A DNA stretch of 64,000 bases from Thelonectria olida (taxonomy: Eukaryota; Ascomycota; Sordariomycetes; Hypocreales; Nectriaceae), in assembly GCA_020736575.1 (NCBI GenBank), contig JAGPYM010000027.1, positions 372,001 to 436,000 on the forward strand, in the 5' to 3' direction. The notes beneath the pieces are model-generated. The model had not been told where the DNA came from, did not search any database, and saw only the letters and a list, made by a program, of their open reading frames with translations. Positions 46,950-59,138 of this stretch are shown here, in pieces. The position numbers and the translations under genes were made by a program. Numbering within the stretch: position 1 is the first letter of the stretch; the number at the start of each line of letters is the position of its first letter.

Positions 46950-49900
46950 GTTGGGAGGGGGATGATAGAGTCAAGGTGGTGGAGCCCAGGAAAGCAATGC
47001 CCCCAAGACTGTCCTGGGATGGATCAATGTTATTGGGAGTCCAGGTCTTTGGATCGTCTCCGTTTAGGCCGGACGGCGATCGGGCACTGAACGGCAGACG
47101 AATTGATAGCAAAGGCAGCTATGGTGGCGGCGGTTGGAGGCGTTGTTGAATGCGAGTGAGAGTGGGTAGGGGGGGGGGAGAGGGGATATCTTGGTTGGTG
47201 AAGGCCGATGGTGGCGGCTGGGATAATCAACCGGCCGAGAAGGGGGGAAAGAGAGAAAAGGAGGGAAAAGGAAGAAAGGATTTGAGGGCGAAAAGAAGAG
47301 GTCTTCTCTACAAGTGAGCCAAGGCCAGGCCGGACGAGGCGAAGCGCTGGCAGTGAAGAGGGGAGGAGGGCTGTCAGAAGTCTTTCAGCCAGGCAAAGAA
47401 AAGCCAAGGCGAAAAGACTGCAATGTGACAAGGCACAGGACGGAAACGGGAGCAGGGGTGGTTGATAGCGGCGAACGTGGGCGAGCAGCAGAGATAGCGG
47501 TACGCGACGCGAGAGGGCACTCTGGGGTAATAGATACGAGCGGGCATCCACCCAGGATCACCCAGGGCGTGGTCCAAGGCCTGGGCGTTGGCGGCGTGGG
47601 CGAGCAAGGAGCCGGACCAGGGTGGTAGCAGCAGCTGGGGGGAGGAGGGTGTGAGTGAGCGAGTTGAGTTGAGTTGAGTAGAGAGTTAGTTGAGAATGGA
47701 TGGGCCTCTTTTCCGGCATGTATCCGGCGAAGGAATGGTGTCAAATGCCGTGATGATGATGGAACCTTTGACAGGATTGAAAGCGTAATATGTATGTAAA
47801 TAGAAGCAGTGAACTATTCAGAGCATTGAAACCAGGTGAGCGGGAGCCAAGTTGGGTTTATTTGTCACTGGCCCGTTTGTGATACTGTCTGTCCGACAAC
47901 GAGAAAAGTCGGGGTCCTGCTTGTGGGTAACAATGACTGGGTCTCAGAACTGTTCTCTTCTCTCCGACGAGAAAAGAGGATGACTCGATGTCGAGGACCA
48001 CAAGGTGTCTGTGAGTTGAGGCTCGGGGAGATGGAGAAAGAGGGGGCCCGTGGATGGGGAAGATGGAGGAGGTGGATGAGGAGAGGCCAAGTGGAGATGC
48101 AAGGTGAGAGGAGAGTGGCCGAGCGAGGGACAAAGATAGAGATATGGAGACACCCGGGACTAAGGACGATACGCACGAGTACCAGCAGCAGTGGTGCGAA
48201 GGGAGGGGATCCAGGCACTGACGAGACGGCCACAGGTATCGTCAGGTCCAGGTTGTGGAGTAGGGCGAAGGGGGGAAACGATGACGGGATAAAATGTGTC
48301 GTTCGTCCCGATGATTCGGGAGAGACTGCACGCACCGCAGCCAGTTACAGGGCACCGGTCCAGTGATCAAGGGGCAGTGTGGCCAGGTTTGTTGGTTGTG
48401 CGTGAGAAGATGATGCATTGCGTCCAGAGTATTATATCCAGTCAGCAAGCCACTCGTTTGCACGTTGCCTCGACCGAGTAGTGCTGATGAGACTGTCATT
48501 CGTCTTCATCATCATCGACGACGTCGGGGGCACGGAGCCGACGGTGAGCCTGTGCGCTTCGGCCCTGAGAATGGAGATGATGGAGAGACGAGAGGGGGAG
48601 ATGAGATGGTGGAGGTGGAGAGACTTGTAAGTTGGGTGGAGAGCCCGAGAAAGGTCGGGGGGCACTTGAGAACTTTGTTCATTCTATTACTACCATCATC
48701 GTCAATTCCAGTTGTCAATTGTGTTACAATTTTGATGAACATCGACAGTTCGTGTCTCAATCACGACTTGCAACCCTGCCGCCCACGTTCCCTTCACCCG
48801 CACCCCATGGCAAGACTCACTCACATCGGAGAGACATGTCCATCCATCCATGTCTGCTTCAAGAAGAAATCTAGAAAAAGACCAAGTCAAGTTGCAATCT
48901 TGGGCGCCTCCGTGAACCCAACGCCGTCTCAAAGCCACCGTCCCGCCGCCGAAAGCCATGTGCGTCAGCCATCCCTGGGCCTGGATGAAGCCCCGAGCCA
49001 GGTATCTGTCAACCGGCGATCCCGGGCCGGGGTTCATTGCCCCATCATCAAACTAATAGATGTGATAAGTGAGAGGTTTCAATGGCCACCACGCGGCGCC
49101 GAGACTTGGCTTCTAGTTATCTGATGTGTGATGGTTTGGTCTCATGCCAACAACTCGACGAAGCAACAGTGCCACCACCATACAACAGAAAAGCAACGAA
49201 AGAGCAGATCGAAACAAGGTTCAAGAAGCCCTTCATCTCATCACCAGGTCTAGATGCGTTTACGAATATTTACTGGGACCGGATCGTTCACCTCTTCACC
49301 TCGTCACCTCTCCGGGACGCAATCCGGCCTCCCTCTGCCCTGCCCTGACGGCTTCAGTGGACACGGTGGGTTACAGTGGGCACCTCCAGTGGGGCCATCC
49401 TCTGAGGTGCCGTTCCCTATCCACTGGCCACCAAGGGTTTTAGGTGAAAGCATCTCGTGATGCCATCTCGACAGCCTCAGAAATGCGTTCCCATTCGGTC
49501 CCGTTCGGCCAGGGGGGCTCACGGACCAGCGTACCCGATCACTCCTGGGACGAGACGAGGGAACATTCGTGACTAATGAGCCTGGGGAAGAGAGAGAACT
49601 TGCCGTCTGTGGAGTTTTAGTGCATGAATGGACCAAGGCTTGTTTTGAGGGTAGTCGGGACAAGTTGATATTCTACTGGATGTTGGCACGAATAATGAAT
49701 GTGAAGTGAAGCTGGTGCTACTCTCATGACACAACATTTCTCTGGGTTGCACAAGCTTCCGTGGGGGTTTGGCCTGCCAGACGCAAAATCCAGGGGAGCA
49801 ATGAAGCATTTTTGAATGAAGGGAGGACTGGGCCATTCTGACGAGACCCATCTGGGTTTCCCCGGACTCGTTGGGTACTGAAACTGAAGACGAGGTTGAT

Positions 49901-52005
49901 CGCAATATGGACACGAATAGACTCTGAGTTGGAATCCTCAGTCCTGTCATCAGAGGCTGATGAGACCCCAAACCAAAAATTTGGTACACCACTGTCAGCT
50001 CGTTGAATGATAACAGAGCGAAGCCACACGCAGGGGATGGCCACACACCCCTGAAGCTCTCCTGCAGCGCAGAAAAGGGGTGTCAAGCCTCGACTGTCTG
50101 TGGACGGACAGCAGATACTGCAGCAGAGGAAAAGCTGCCGATTTTCGAAGTGTCGAAAGTCGAAAGACTCTCGGACGCCTGCACAGGTCGAGACTCGGGG
50201 AGTTCATTGGCGGTTCAAACGAAGCCAGCCCCCAAACCCAACTTGCTACGCACACGCTCCTCGTCCCTTTCATTATGTAAGGGAGGATGAACGACCCAGT
50301 AGTGTTCGATAAACAGGCACAGGGGGTCTTTCTTTGCATCAGGCTTAGCGCTATCGCTGCCTCGGCTTCTTCTCCACGATCTGCGGATAGGGACCTGACT
50401 GCTTGAAGGCGGTCACGGTGCTTGAAGATCAAGCTGATGGGCAACGAGACAAATGCAGTAGATAAATGGCTGCTTTTCCCTTCCTCTGAGTTTTGGACAT
50501 TACCCATAGGCTTGTCTATTTTCCACATATAGTGACGCAGATGAACAAAGCAGTCGTCGTCTTCACCTCATGTCGACCTCATCCTATGTCCGTCCATCTG
50601 GGATATCCTCAACCTTCTGCAATAGAGCTCCCCACTCCGAATACCACGACATGATATAGTTTCGGGACAATATCGTCCCAAAATATCGCGACTGCTATCT
50701 CTCCGATTCGATGGCGACGCCGAATCTGTTTTGTCGGTATCATCTACAGATGTAAACCGAGGTGAGCCCCCTTTACAATCTATCATGCCTCGGGTAGATA
50801 GGTTTACAGGTAGGCAACTCAGCATCGAAGACTGCCCTCGTCGACAATCAGAACTCTCCGTGTGACTTTTGAAAGTGCATCATCCTCTCACAGGCCACAC
50901 CTCTCATTCATCTCTTTAAAATCACCCCATCCCCCCGCACGCAATCTCTATATCCACACCCCAGCCGGTGCATTAATCACCAAAACGCCAAATCTCCAAG
51001 AAAGCAATTGATAAGACTCCCCTCCCTTCCAGCGACACCAACGACGCCACTTTGCCCAAAAAGCAAAGGGCTTGGCTACACAAGATGGCTTGGGAGTGTT
51101 GCATTGAGAATCATTCCGTCTCTGTTCCCGTCTCTTTACCCAGCTGTGTGCTTGAAGACCTAGTTGATTCCTCCAGTCAGGCAGTCTCCTTCACGGGATA
51201 TGTTAGCCACCTTGTCCGTACCTAAACAACTGTCGTCTTTCAACCCCAAGACAATACAAAACCGTGGCTTAATTCTCTTATCAAGAAGAAATGCAAGCCG
51301 TCTCCCTCATCCTCCCTGATTGGCCCCCCCAATCTCTCGGCTCCAAGCCTCAACCCTGCGCTGCCTTCTCTTCCCGTCTTTCTTAACCCCCCCCTGCTTG
51401 CATTGTAACTGTACCTCCCGAAACCCAAAACCGATGAGGTGCTTTGTCCTGCCCAGTCGCCTTCGCCCTTGAAAAGGCTCGACTCGAAGCTATGACTTGC
51501 GGCGCTGACACATGGCATTCGCCGGGTTGCAATGTCGCCGCACCAACTTTGTCCACTAGCCTTCATTCCAGGCCTTTTGCGCGTAGCCTTCGGAGCTTAA
51601 GAAGTGTCCGGCTGTCTGTTCTAGTTAAATCCTTTCTTGGTCATGAGCATCGCCAAATAGTGTTGCCACCGCCATTCGTTTCTTGGAACTTGAGGCTGCG
51701 AAGCGAGGCCGAATCCTTTATGGGTGGCTCGATGTCCCTTCCGTCTTTGCCGTGCCGTGCCGATGAGAGAATCTGGGGAAGCGGAGCCAGTTGTGTTTTG
51801 TTGGTGGGTGTTGGATGCATCGTCTTGGTGGGCAGAGATATCGGCAGTGCGGCAGACTATCAACACCATCTTTGAGAGGCTTCATTCACCATCTTTTTCC
51901 AACAATTCCTTGGGGGAGTTCATTATTATCGTATTCCATTATGGCGTTCCCTATTAGTCCCTCGCATGCACGATTCTGAACATGGCCATCATGCCATCCA
52001 GGTCT
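46950..52005. other. 5.1 kb region without recognisable genes
   Basis: Upstream of zinc-finger paralogue 2 and downstream of the hydrolase at 52.0 kb. No open frame carries a family signal. Seen: a G-run (47169-47179), a TTGAG repeat near 47659-47678 and a C/T-rich leader-like stretch at 50930-51080 that ends in a small 46-codon ORF (51085-51225), which is not supported as a gene. Confidence 0.5.
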
Positions 52006-52836
52006 TCACTTCTTCAAAAACTCCAAGATATCCTTGTTAACCTCATCAGCATTCACATTAGGCAGCGCATGCGCCCCTCCCGGATACACCTTCAGCGTCC
52101 CCTTGGGCAACACCTTGATCGCCTTGGCCGCCGCCGCCTTGAAGGGCACCACCTGGTCGTCGTCGCCGTGCAACAACAACACCGGAATGTCCATCTTCTT
52201 CAGGTCCTCGGTCAGGTCCGTCTCGGAAAACGCCTCGATGCAGTCGTACGTGTTCTTGAAGCCTGCCTGCATGCCCTGCTGCCACCAGCTCTGCACCAGC
52301 CCCTCGCTGCGCGTCGCCGACGGGCGATTGAAGCCGAAGAACGGCCCGCTCGGCACGTCGTAGAAGAACTGCGCCCGGTCCTTGACCATGGCCTCCCGGA
52401 ACCCGTCGAAGACGCTCCGGGGGAGGCCCTCCGGGTTGGCGTCGGTCTGCAGCATCAGCGGTGTGATGGCGCCGATCAGGACGGCCTTTTTCACGCGGGC
52501 GGTGCCGTACTTGCCGACGTAGCGGGCGACCTCGCCGCCGCCGGTCGAGTGGCCGACCATGGTGATGTTCTGGAGGTCGAGGTGCTCGATGAGCTGGTGC
52601 AGGTCGTCGGCGTAGGTGGTCAGGTTGTTGCCGTCCCAGGGCTGGCTGGAACGGCCGTGGCCTCGGCGGTCGTGGGCGATGACGCGGTAGCCCTGGGAGC
52701 CGAGGAAGAACAGCTGGGCGTCCCAGTTGTCTGCGTTGAGGGGCCAGCCGTGGGAGAAGGTGACGGGCTGGCCTTGGGGGTTGCCCCAGTCCTTGTAGTA
52801 GATTTCGACGCCGTCTTTGAGGGTGATGGTGGGCAT
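52006..52836 (-). CDS. Alpha/beta hydrolase, non-heme chloroperoxidase/esterase type
   Basis: Single exon, 276 residues, the normal length for cofactor-free haloperoxidases and arylesterase-like hydrolases. The order of motifs is complete: oxyanion-hole HGWP (residues 29-32), DRRGHGRSS, nucleophile Ser97 in GHSTGGG, Asp227 in [11 protein letters not shown] and His256 in GGAHALP. No signal peptide, so probably cytosolic. Enzymes of this family hydrolyse esters and, with peracid, halogenate in vitro; the physiological substrate is not readable. A TATA-like element lies about 90 bases upstream. Neighbours give no pathway context. Confidence 0.93.
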   Translation of the reverse strand: MPTITLKDGVEIYYKDWGNPQGQPVTFSHGWPLNADNWDAQLFFLGSQGYRVIAHDRRGHGRSSQPWDGNNLTTYADDLHQLIEHLDLQNITMVGHSTGGGEVARYVGKYGTARVKKAVLIGAITPLMLQTDANPEGLPRSVFDGFREAMVKDRAQFFYDVPSGPFFGFNRPSATRSEGLVQSWWQQGMQAGFKNTYDCIEAFSETDLTEDLKKMDIPVLLLHGDDDQVVPFKAAAAKAIKVLPKGTLKVYPGGAHALPNVNADEVNKDILEFLKK

Positions 52837-53519
52837 TTTGGTGGTGTTGGTGTTGAGTGTGTGTAAGTGAGGTAAGTGAGATGAGGCTTGATCAGTGAAT
52901 GTTCTGGATATTCTCCTCTTCTATATATAATCTCTAACATGTCGATACCTAAGGTAGTAGATATTGTAGACTGTAGTTCTCCAGCCTTGGCTCTCGTCGC
53001 ACAGCTCCACCACAACGATGACGGAGGCGCTGACTGATGCTTTCAAGCCTCACGTAAACCCCCACCTCGGCGTCGTCGGCGAGGGCGTCTGCGGTCGTTC
53101 CTTGGGCGAATTGACGGGTAAATGCGAATATTTGGAATCCACGGCAACCTTATTCCATGCCGCCTGTTCCTTTGGGATATATTCATGCAGCCGACTGAGT
53201 GTTCCAATAATAGGCGAAATGCCGCTTCCGTTGGCTTTCCCCTTGGCGCACAATTAGAGCAATGGTGATGTTATCATGGTCGAGCTGGAAGCGAGGCCCC
53301 TGTTACGCCGACGTCACTCAGACATCAAGGTTCTCGATGACGAGGATTGTTCGTACAATTGCAATCAAGAGCTATTTGGAATACCTCAACTTGACATGAC
53401 TTGTGACTAGATATAGATGGTTAGTTAGCCATGTTGACATTGGTCTCACTGTTCTGATATGAATCCTACCTTGCTCATCAACTCTAGAGTTGCTCATCTG
53501 GCCGTGCCATCTAGGATTA
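52837..53519. other. Intergenic, no gene seen
   Basis: About 680 bases with the hydrolase promoter on the left and the 3' flank of the next gene on the right. Confidence 0.5.
52922..52929 (-). promoter_or_regulatory. TATA box of the hydrolase gene
   Basis: TATATATA, 86-93 bases upstream of the ATG at 52836. Confidence 0.45.
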
Positions 53520-54956
53520 TCACAGGCTTTCGAGGGGGATTGGCGAGAGGTTCGTCTTTTGCTGTGACAGGGACTCTCCTCCGATATGAGCCCCTCGAGG
53601 AGACTGAAAGACATCAAACACCTCGTCCTCTCTTCCCCCGTTCACCTTGCTCTCACTTGCCCCCAGCCCACCATCAAAAGCATCCTGGAACTCCATGTTC
53701 TCATTCAAATGATCCCCGTCGGATTCATCCGAACCACTCTCCGCGCCCCCCTCGCCCTCGCCCTCGCCCTCACCATCATCTTCACCATCACCATCACCCT
53801 CACACCCAACCTGCACCTCCTCCAACCCCAACCCCATCCCCTCCCCGAGAACACGCCCAACACTCTCCATTAGCAACTTCCCCACCAACGCCTTATCCTC
53901 CCTGTCCTGCCTCACCATGTTCGCAATGAGCTCCCTCTCCCGCCTATCCAACTCCTCCCTCTGCCGTCTGATATCATCCAGCTTACTGCTCGTGTCGTTC
54001 TCTAGGAAATTCTTGGTCAGCTCCATCGCCTGGATCTTGCTGTCCACCTCTGACTTGAGCTGCTCCAGCTGCGCCGCCCGCTTGTGGTCCTGCAGCGCGC
54101 CCGCCAGCTGCACCGCGCAGTCGAGCAGCTGGCTGATTCCCCTCGCCGGCGTCGGTAGTCGATGCACCGCCGTATGCCGGAGCATGTGCGTCTTGGCGAG
54201 CAACTGCGTCAGCGTAGACCCGGACAAGTCCAGAGCTAGAGGGGGGATCCGGTCGTAGTGCTTGGTGCCCATGATTTTGTTCCACTCTGTCAACTCGACG
54301 GCTGCTGGACAGTCCCATCCATTTTCGCGGACAATGTCTGGGAGCCATTTTGCGGCAAAGTCGAAGCAGCATTCCTCGAGGATTTGCTGCGACGTTGTCA
54401 GAAGCAAGTGCTGCGATTGGTACGGTATGTACGATGGATACAAGGATGGTATGGATGGTGTTGTTGCTGGCCAATCTGGCGGAGGAACTGCCATCGTTAG
54501 TTACTCGGAACGGCATTGTGCACATATCTGCCTACTGTCGCGTTTCGGCACATATTCCTCTGCCGGATGCATTTGTTCAGGTAGCTCCTTCGCCTCTTCA
54601 TCCTCGTCACCCGACTGAAGCTCATCCAACGCCCCTTGCGTCGAGCTCGCAGCCTCAGCCTCACTCGCCTCCCTCTCCGCATCCCTCAGCGACGCGGCAA
54701 AGAGCTCCGGAAACTCGGCCTTGGCCCTCAGCGTCAATTCGAAGATGCGGTCCTCCAGCAGCTTCCTCAGAATGTCCACGAGCATCGGCTCGCCAAACTC
54801 GCGCAGCAGCGGATCCAGCTTGCCGCTGCAGCTGTGCACCATCTTGACGATGATCTTGCGCCTGCGGACCTGGGCGTCAGCGCCGCTGAAGATGGTCTTG
54901 GCTGCGAGGTACACGCGCCGCCGCGTGGCGAGCGGGACGGTCATTGAAGATGACAT
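53520..54956 (-). CDS. Uncharacterised fungal protein, coiled-coil with acidic tail, two exons
   Basis: Exons 54956-54536 and 54487-53520; 462 residues. The two open frames are in the same phase but separated by a TAA. A 48-nt intron (54535-54488, donor GTAGGC, perfect ACTAAC branch site, acceptor GGCAG) removes the stop, so this is a normal spliced gene and not a broken one. The N-terminal part (RRRKIIVKMVHSC, FGEPMLVDILRKLLEDRIF) and the second block (LLTTSQQILEECCFDFAAKW, RHTAVHRLPTPARGISQLL) look conserved and recall an uncharacterised Sordariomycete family. A coiled coil follows (about residues 280-345, LDDIRRQREELDRRERELI). The tail is acidic with a Glu-Gly run encoded by a CCCTCG-type microsatellite. 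No catalytic motif, signal peptide or membrane segment. Confidence 0.8.
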
Positions 54957-55560
54957 GGTATAGGCACGGGTACGTCGTCGCGATCGGGGTCTTTCGTCGT
55001 TTTACCAATGTGCATTCGAGCAGTGTGAACCAAGTTTGGCGTAATGAATGCACTTGAGTATTAAGAACCGTGAATGTTTTGGTCGGCCTCCCGCAGCAGG
55101 CCTTGGCCTTTGCCTGCAGAACATCCAATCGAGTAGGTAAATGGACAAATGTGAGCAGGGAAGCCGAACTTGGCGAATGCATAAGCGCCCAATGTTGGTC
55201 GATGTGATGCCAGCCAACACTTGAAGGCGCTATGCACGGTGACCTAATACGCGGCCTGATCCTACCCTCGGACGGTAGCTGAGATCACCCTGAGACTTTG
55301 AAGAGGATGGTTTCTCATCTTGTCTTCAATATACCGTATTATTCTCGTTAAATTGGCGGAAAAACCAGCAGTGCCTACTCACTTAGCTACTCCTCATTCT
55401 CCTACAAAACGTCCGGATTTGCTGAGATTCTCGGTCAAGGTCAGACTAATCGTTGAACTTCTTAACATTTCATACCTATTTTGCTTCGTCAAACATCGCT
55501 TACCGCCCAATACGTCTAACGACCTAACTCATTTCAAGCCTACAACTTCCCTTCTCTTTC
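54957..55560. other. Intergenic, no gene seen
   Basis: About 600 bases: upstream region of the 54956 gene and the 3' flank of galactokinase. Confidence 0.5.
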
Positions 55561-57192
55561 TCAGACAACGCCCTCCTTCACGTAATACACGGCACTCCCC
55601 GTCGCTGGCCTGCTCACCACCACCGCACTCTCCTTCTGCTCATCCGTCAACTCCCTCTTCGCAAAGTACTCCGTCTCCAGCGCCTCCGTCACAGCCGCAA
55701 CCTTGTCCGCAGGCACAAGGTGCACGCTGCATCCGCCCCAGCCAGCGCCCGTCACGCGCGCACCGTACGCACCCGCCTTGCGAGAGATGGCGCAGATGTC
55801 GTCGAGCTCGGGACAGCTGCACTCGTAAAGGTCCCGACACGAATCCTGCGTTTCATTGAGTAGGTCGCCGAGCTGTTGGTTGTACCCGGTCGTGTCGGAT
55901 GCGCCCGTGTGGAGGGGCCGCTCGAGAAGGGTCAGGAAGCGTAGCACGCGGAGGGCTTCTGAGAAGACGTGGATGGCGCGTTGACGGAGCTTGAAGCGTT
56001 CGGCGCGGACAGGCAGGCGGGACATGAAGCGGGCTTCGAGGTCGGGGACGGAGATGTTGAGGACCTTGGCGACCTCTTCGCGCGTGTATCCCTCCTCTTG
56101 CGTGAGCGTCTCCTTGGTCACGGCTAGCAGCTTTTCAAGCTCCTCCTCTTTGGACAAGGTCTTAGCAGCCGCGTCGCCTTCGCCACTATGGTTGCGGAAG
56201 AAGGCATCGTGGAATCCCATCAGACTCACACCCAGAGGACCAGCATCCTCAGGCAATTCGACTCCCGCCGGGTTGAGGACGGCGTTGAGGTAGGCGGCGG
56301 CTATGCTAACTTCGACGACACGTAGATTGTAGTGGATTGGGCCGGTGACTTGCTTGTTGGAAGTGACGAAAGACTGTACGATGACGAAGCACAGCTCTGG
56401 TCTCGTGGGAGGGAACTTGACGGGCTGGGCTGTGAGATCGGGACTGAAGGAGACCAAGAGCGCAGAGCCTTGCTCCGAGAAGACGGAAGCGGCCTGATCC
56501 ATACTATAATGAGTGAGCAAGACAGGTTTCGTCGTGAGAGGGCTTGAGATTACTTACCCGCCCGAGTTGACACCAACAGCGCGCTCATTCACAATGGCCA
56601 GCTCCGTCAACTCCTTCTTGTCGACCTCTGCCTCTCCATTGGCGACCATAACCGCAAGCGAGCTTGTGCTCACAACCGCAGCGCTCGAACTCAATCCTCC
56701 ACCCACAGGAACCGTGCCATCGACCAGAATGTCCATGTCAACGGGCCTGAAGTCCTCGCCGTGCTTCTTCCTCAGCAGCTCCAAGACGCCGCGCAAGCCG
56801 CTCTTGAAGTAATTGGTCCACTCAAACTTGGTCGCATCGATCTCCAAAGTGCCCCGGACGGGCACCGTAAACTCGCTGGGCGCAAACTTGGCGTCCTCGA
56901 CGTTGGCGATGCGCACGCGAAACGTTTCCGCGTCTGGGGCGGCGGGCTTGTAGGCGACGGCGAAGAGGGCGTCAGCGGTAATGGCCATGGGGAGAACCGA
57001 GTAGAGCGAGTAGTCGATATGTTCACCGATGATGTTGACGCGGCCGGGGGAGCGAGCGACAAAGGTGGCCGGTTCGCCGTAGATTGCTTCGAACTTGGTG
57101 ACGAGGTTGTTCCATCGCGGGGCTTGTGTGGTGAGAGCGGCGGTGGGGTAGATGTCGCTGAGGGCTTTGGCGACGGGGACTGGGCCGGACAT
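55561..57192 (-). CDS. GAL1: Galactokinase, two exons
   Basis: Phosphorylates galactose to galactose-1-phosphate with ATP, the entry step of the Leloir pathway; cytosolic GHMP kinase. Exons 57192-56558 and 56503-55561; intron 56557-56504 (GTAAGT...TATAG). The junction restores NSGGMDQAASVF, the family signature. The protein has 525 residues, normal for fungal galactokinases. Motif 1 GRVNIIGEHIDY at 50-61, ATP-binding loop VPVGGGLSSSAAV at 161-173 and motif 3 GARVTGAGWGGCSVHL at 459-474 are all present. The start is the last in-frame ATG before the conserved region; the frame is open further upstream but without homology-like sequence. No other GAL genes are nearby, as is usual in filamentous fungi. 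Confidence 0.96.
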
Positions 57193-58334
57193 TTTGAGTG
57201 AGTGAGGTATTGAGGTTTTGGTGAGAATTGAAAGCGAAAATGACAAGAGATATGCCTTTTTGGCGGTTTTGTCCTGGCGGTCGCAAGATGAATCTGGAGA
57301 TGTTGAGATGCAACGTCTCAATGCCCCGCAGTTGCCCCTCCAGATGGTGAGCTGTTGGCGAGAGCTGTAGGGTGACGTACGTACGAGGCAACTCTTAATA
57401 TCGACCTGGTTGAATGGATTGTTCGAGCACCAAGGTGAGCAAGTCAAGTTGCAGGTGGTTGTCAAATAAATGTCTTCTCACGATCCAGCTTCTCACCTTC
57501 TACCCAAACCCCCGCCTACGGAAATGGGTTGATGTGCTGGCTAAATAGGCACAACAGAAACATGATACCCCCACCTGTCGGGGGTTCATCCGGCTTTATT
57601 ATATTGCCCATGACCAGGCACGCGACTTTCGCTGTAGCTTCCCGGCTCAAAGTGTGCGTGACGGGGGCGGTGGAGAGAGACTTTCGGTGATCATAGAAGA
57701 GATGCTCCAACGCAACTGGTGCGCTTCGGTGGTTCCGCTAGCTGCTGGAAGTAGTTCGCATCACGTTGGCTGTCGCAAGAGCTTCAACGGAACTTCCGGC
57801 ACGAATAAGGGACATGTTTGATGGGCAGTAAATTGGAGACGTGAGTAAAGGTGCCCGTTCAATGTCCTGCTTTGAATTATGCTCACACGCCTGTCATTTG
57901 TTTGCATTGTCGAGCATCATATCATGTCTTCTCAATGGCTTCGTCCACCTCGGGCTCTAATACCCCGAGCAATATCCCGAGCAACAGAAGCTGTGAATCA
58001 CATCTCAACACTCAATAACCACTGGACCACCTGAATTCAAGACTGAAGCTTTGAATAGTCCGACAATGTCTACAAACTATCAAACCTGAGAATACGACGC
58101 GACAATGCCGTCAATAGCTTTGCCATTCAGGCAGCTGTCTCCCAGCTGTCCGCAGACGCCTATAAAACTCATGTTTGTGTAGATTGGCTGCGAGATGCAA
58201 CTCACCTTTGCTCTTTGTTTTCAACACATCGCAACTAGAAACACGAACGTCCTGAATCTTCAGCCAACTCACCTTCTCCGCCCCTCGTTTGTTCATCAAC
58301 TCCAAACCACACACAACACAACGCCACTCGGATC
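57193..58334. other. Divergent intergenic region
   Basis: About 1.14 kb between galactokinase (-) and the 58335 gene (+), so it should hold both promoters. Short frames here have no family signal. Confidence 0.5.
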
Positions 58335-59138
58335 ATGGCCGCCTACGGCATGAAGGCCCTCGAGCCCGGAAACCTCTACATGACCATCTCCATCGCCCAC
58401 CAACCCCCCGGCTGGGAACCCGACCTCAAGCACGAAATCACCGACTACATCCCCAAGCTCCCCGACCCCCTCGATCCCAGCTTTCTCGAAGAGCTCGTCC
58501 AAACGGCCCGCGTCCAGGAACAGTTCATCTGGGGCCTCTACTACCACCGCGACCTCCGCGACGGCACCACCTACACCCTCCGCCGCATCGACCTCGACTC
58601 CCTGCCCAAAAATGCCATCCCCGGCGTCACCAAGCCCATGTTCGAGCTCCAGCGCCGCGATGTCCAGGAGTCTCCCCGTCTCGACTTTGGCATCGTCGGC
58701 CTCGTGCGTCTCCTCCAGGTCCCTCCCACCATCACCAACGACCTGACGGCCTACCTCGACTATATTGCGCCCATGGTCTCGATGCAATCCCAACGAACCT
58801 TCATGTGGGCGTCGAGCGTCTATTTTGGCACGCGCCGCCACGTGCTCGACCTGCAAAGAAAGAACAACATGCTGGAGAGCAGATCGGGGCTGCTGAAGGA
58901 GTGCATGGTCTTTGCGTACGGGGAAATCTGGTACGCGCTGGGACGGCAGCTGCCTCGACCTATCCTGTCGTCGACGTGGGGGTATGCGCCTTTCCTGGGG
59001 CAGACGGCTGAGAGCTGGGAGAGAACGTCCAGGATTGGTGATGGGCGTCGGATCCAGAGCTTTCGAAGGCCTCGAGGCGGCAGACCTGACCAGAGGGTGC
59101 CCCGGCGAGCTCCAGTTGGGACTGAACAGGCTATCTAG
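58335..59138 (+). CDS. Hypothetical protein, unrecognised
   Basis: Single-exon frame of 267 residues starting MAAYGMKALEPGNLYMT, preceded by a C/A-rich leader. Codon use is strongly C-ending over the first 200 codons, like neighbouring real genes, which argues for coding. No domain recognised. Visible features: a Tyr/Trp-containing middle (EEFIWGLYYHRDL-like, actual QEQFIWGLYYHRDL), a possible amphipathic helix (YFGTRRHVLDLQRKNNML) and a very basic, low-complexity C-terminus (RRIQSFRRPRGGRPDQRVPRR). The tail looks unlike the rest, so the true end may lie at an unrecognised splice site near 59030. No signal peptide or membrane helix. Confidence 0.6.
   Translation: MAAYGMKALEPGNLYMTISIAHQPPGWEPDLKHEITDYIPKLPDPLDPSFLEELVQTARVQEQFIWGLYYHRDLRDGTTYTLRRIDLDSLPKNAIPGVTKPMFELQRRDVQESPRLDFGIVGLVRLLQVPPTITNDLTAYLDYIAPMVSMQSQRTFMWASSVYFGTRRHVLDLQRKNNMLESRSGLLKECMVFAYGEIWYALGRQLPRPILSSTWGYAPFLGQTAESWERTSRIGDGRRIQSFRRPRGGRPDQRVPRRAPVGTEQAI

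Noticed and set aside
51085..51225. 46-codon ORF (MAWECCIENHS...) after a C/T-rich leader
   Set aside because: Initiation context is fair, but there is no family resemblance or other coding evidence; kept only as a remark on the desert.
51982..52866. 294-codon plus-strand ORF opposite the haloperoxidase-like gene
   Set aside because: Sense strand has a complete catalytic triad; this one is its mirror frame.
54488..54535. TAA separating two same-frame ORFs taken as a broken gene
   Set aside because: The stop lies in a 48-nt intron with an ACTAAC branch site and proper ends; splicing joins family-like sequence in frame.
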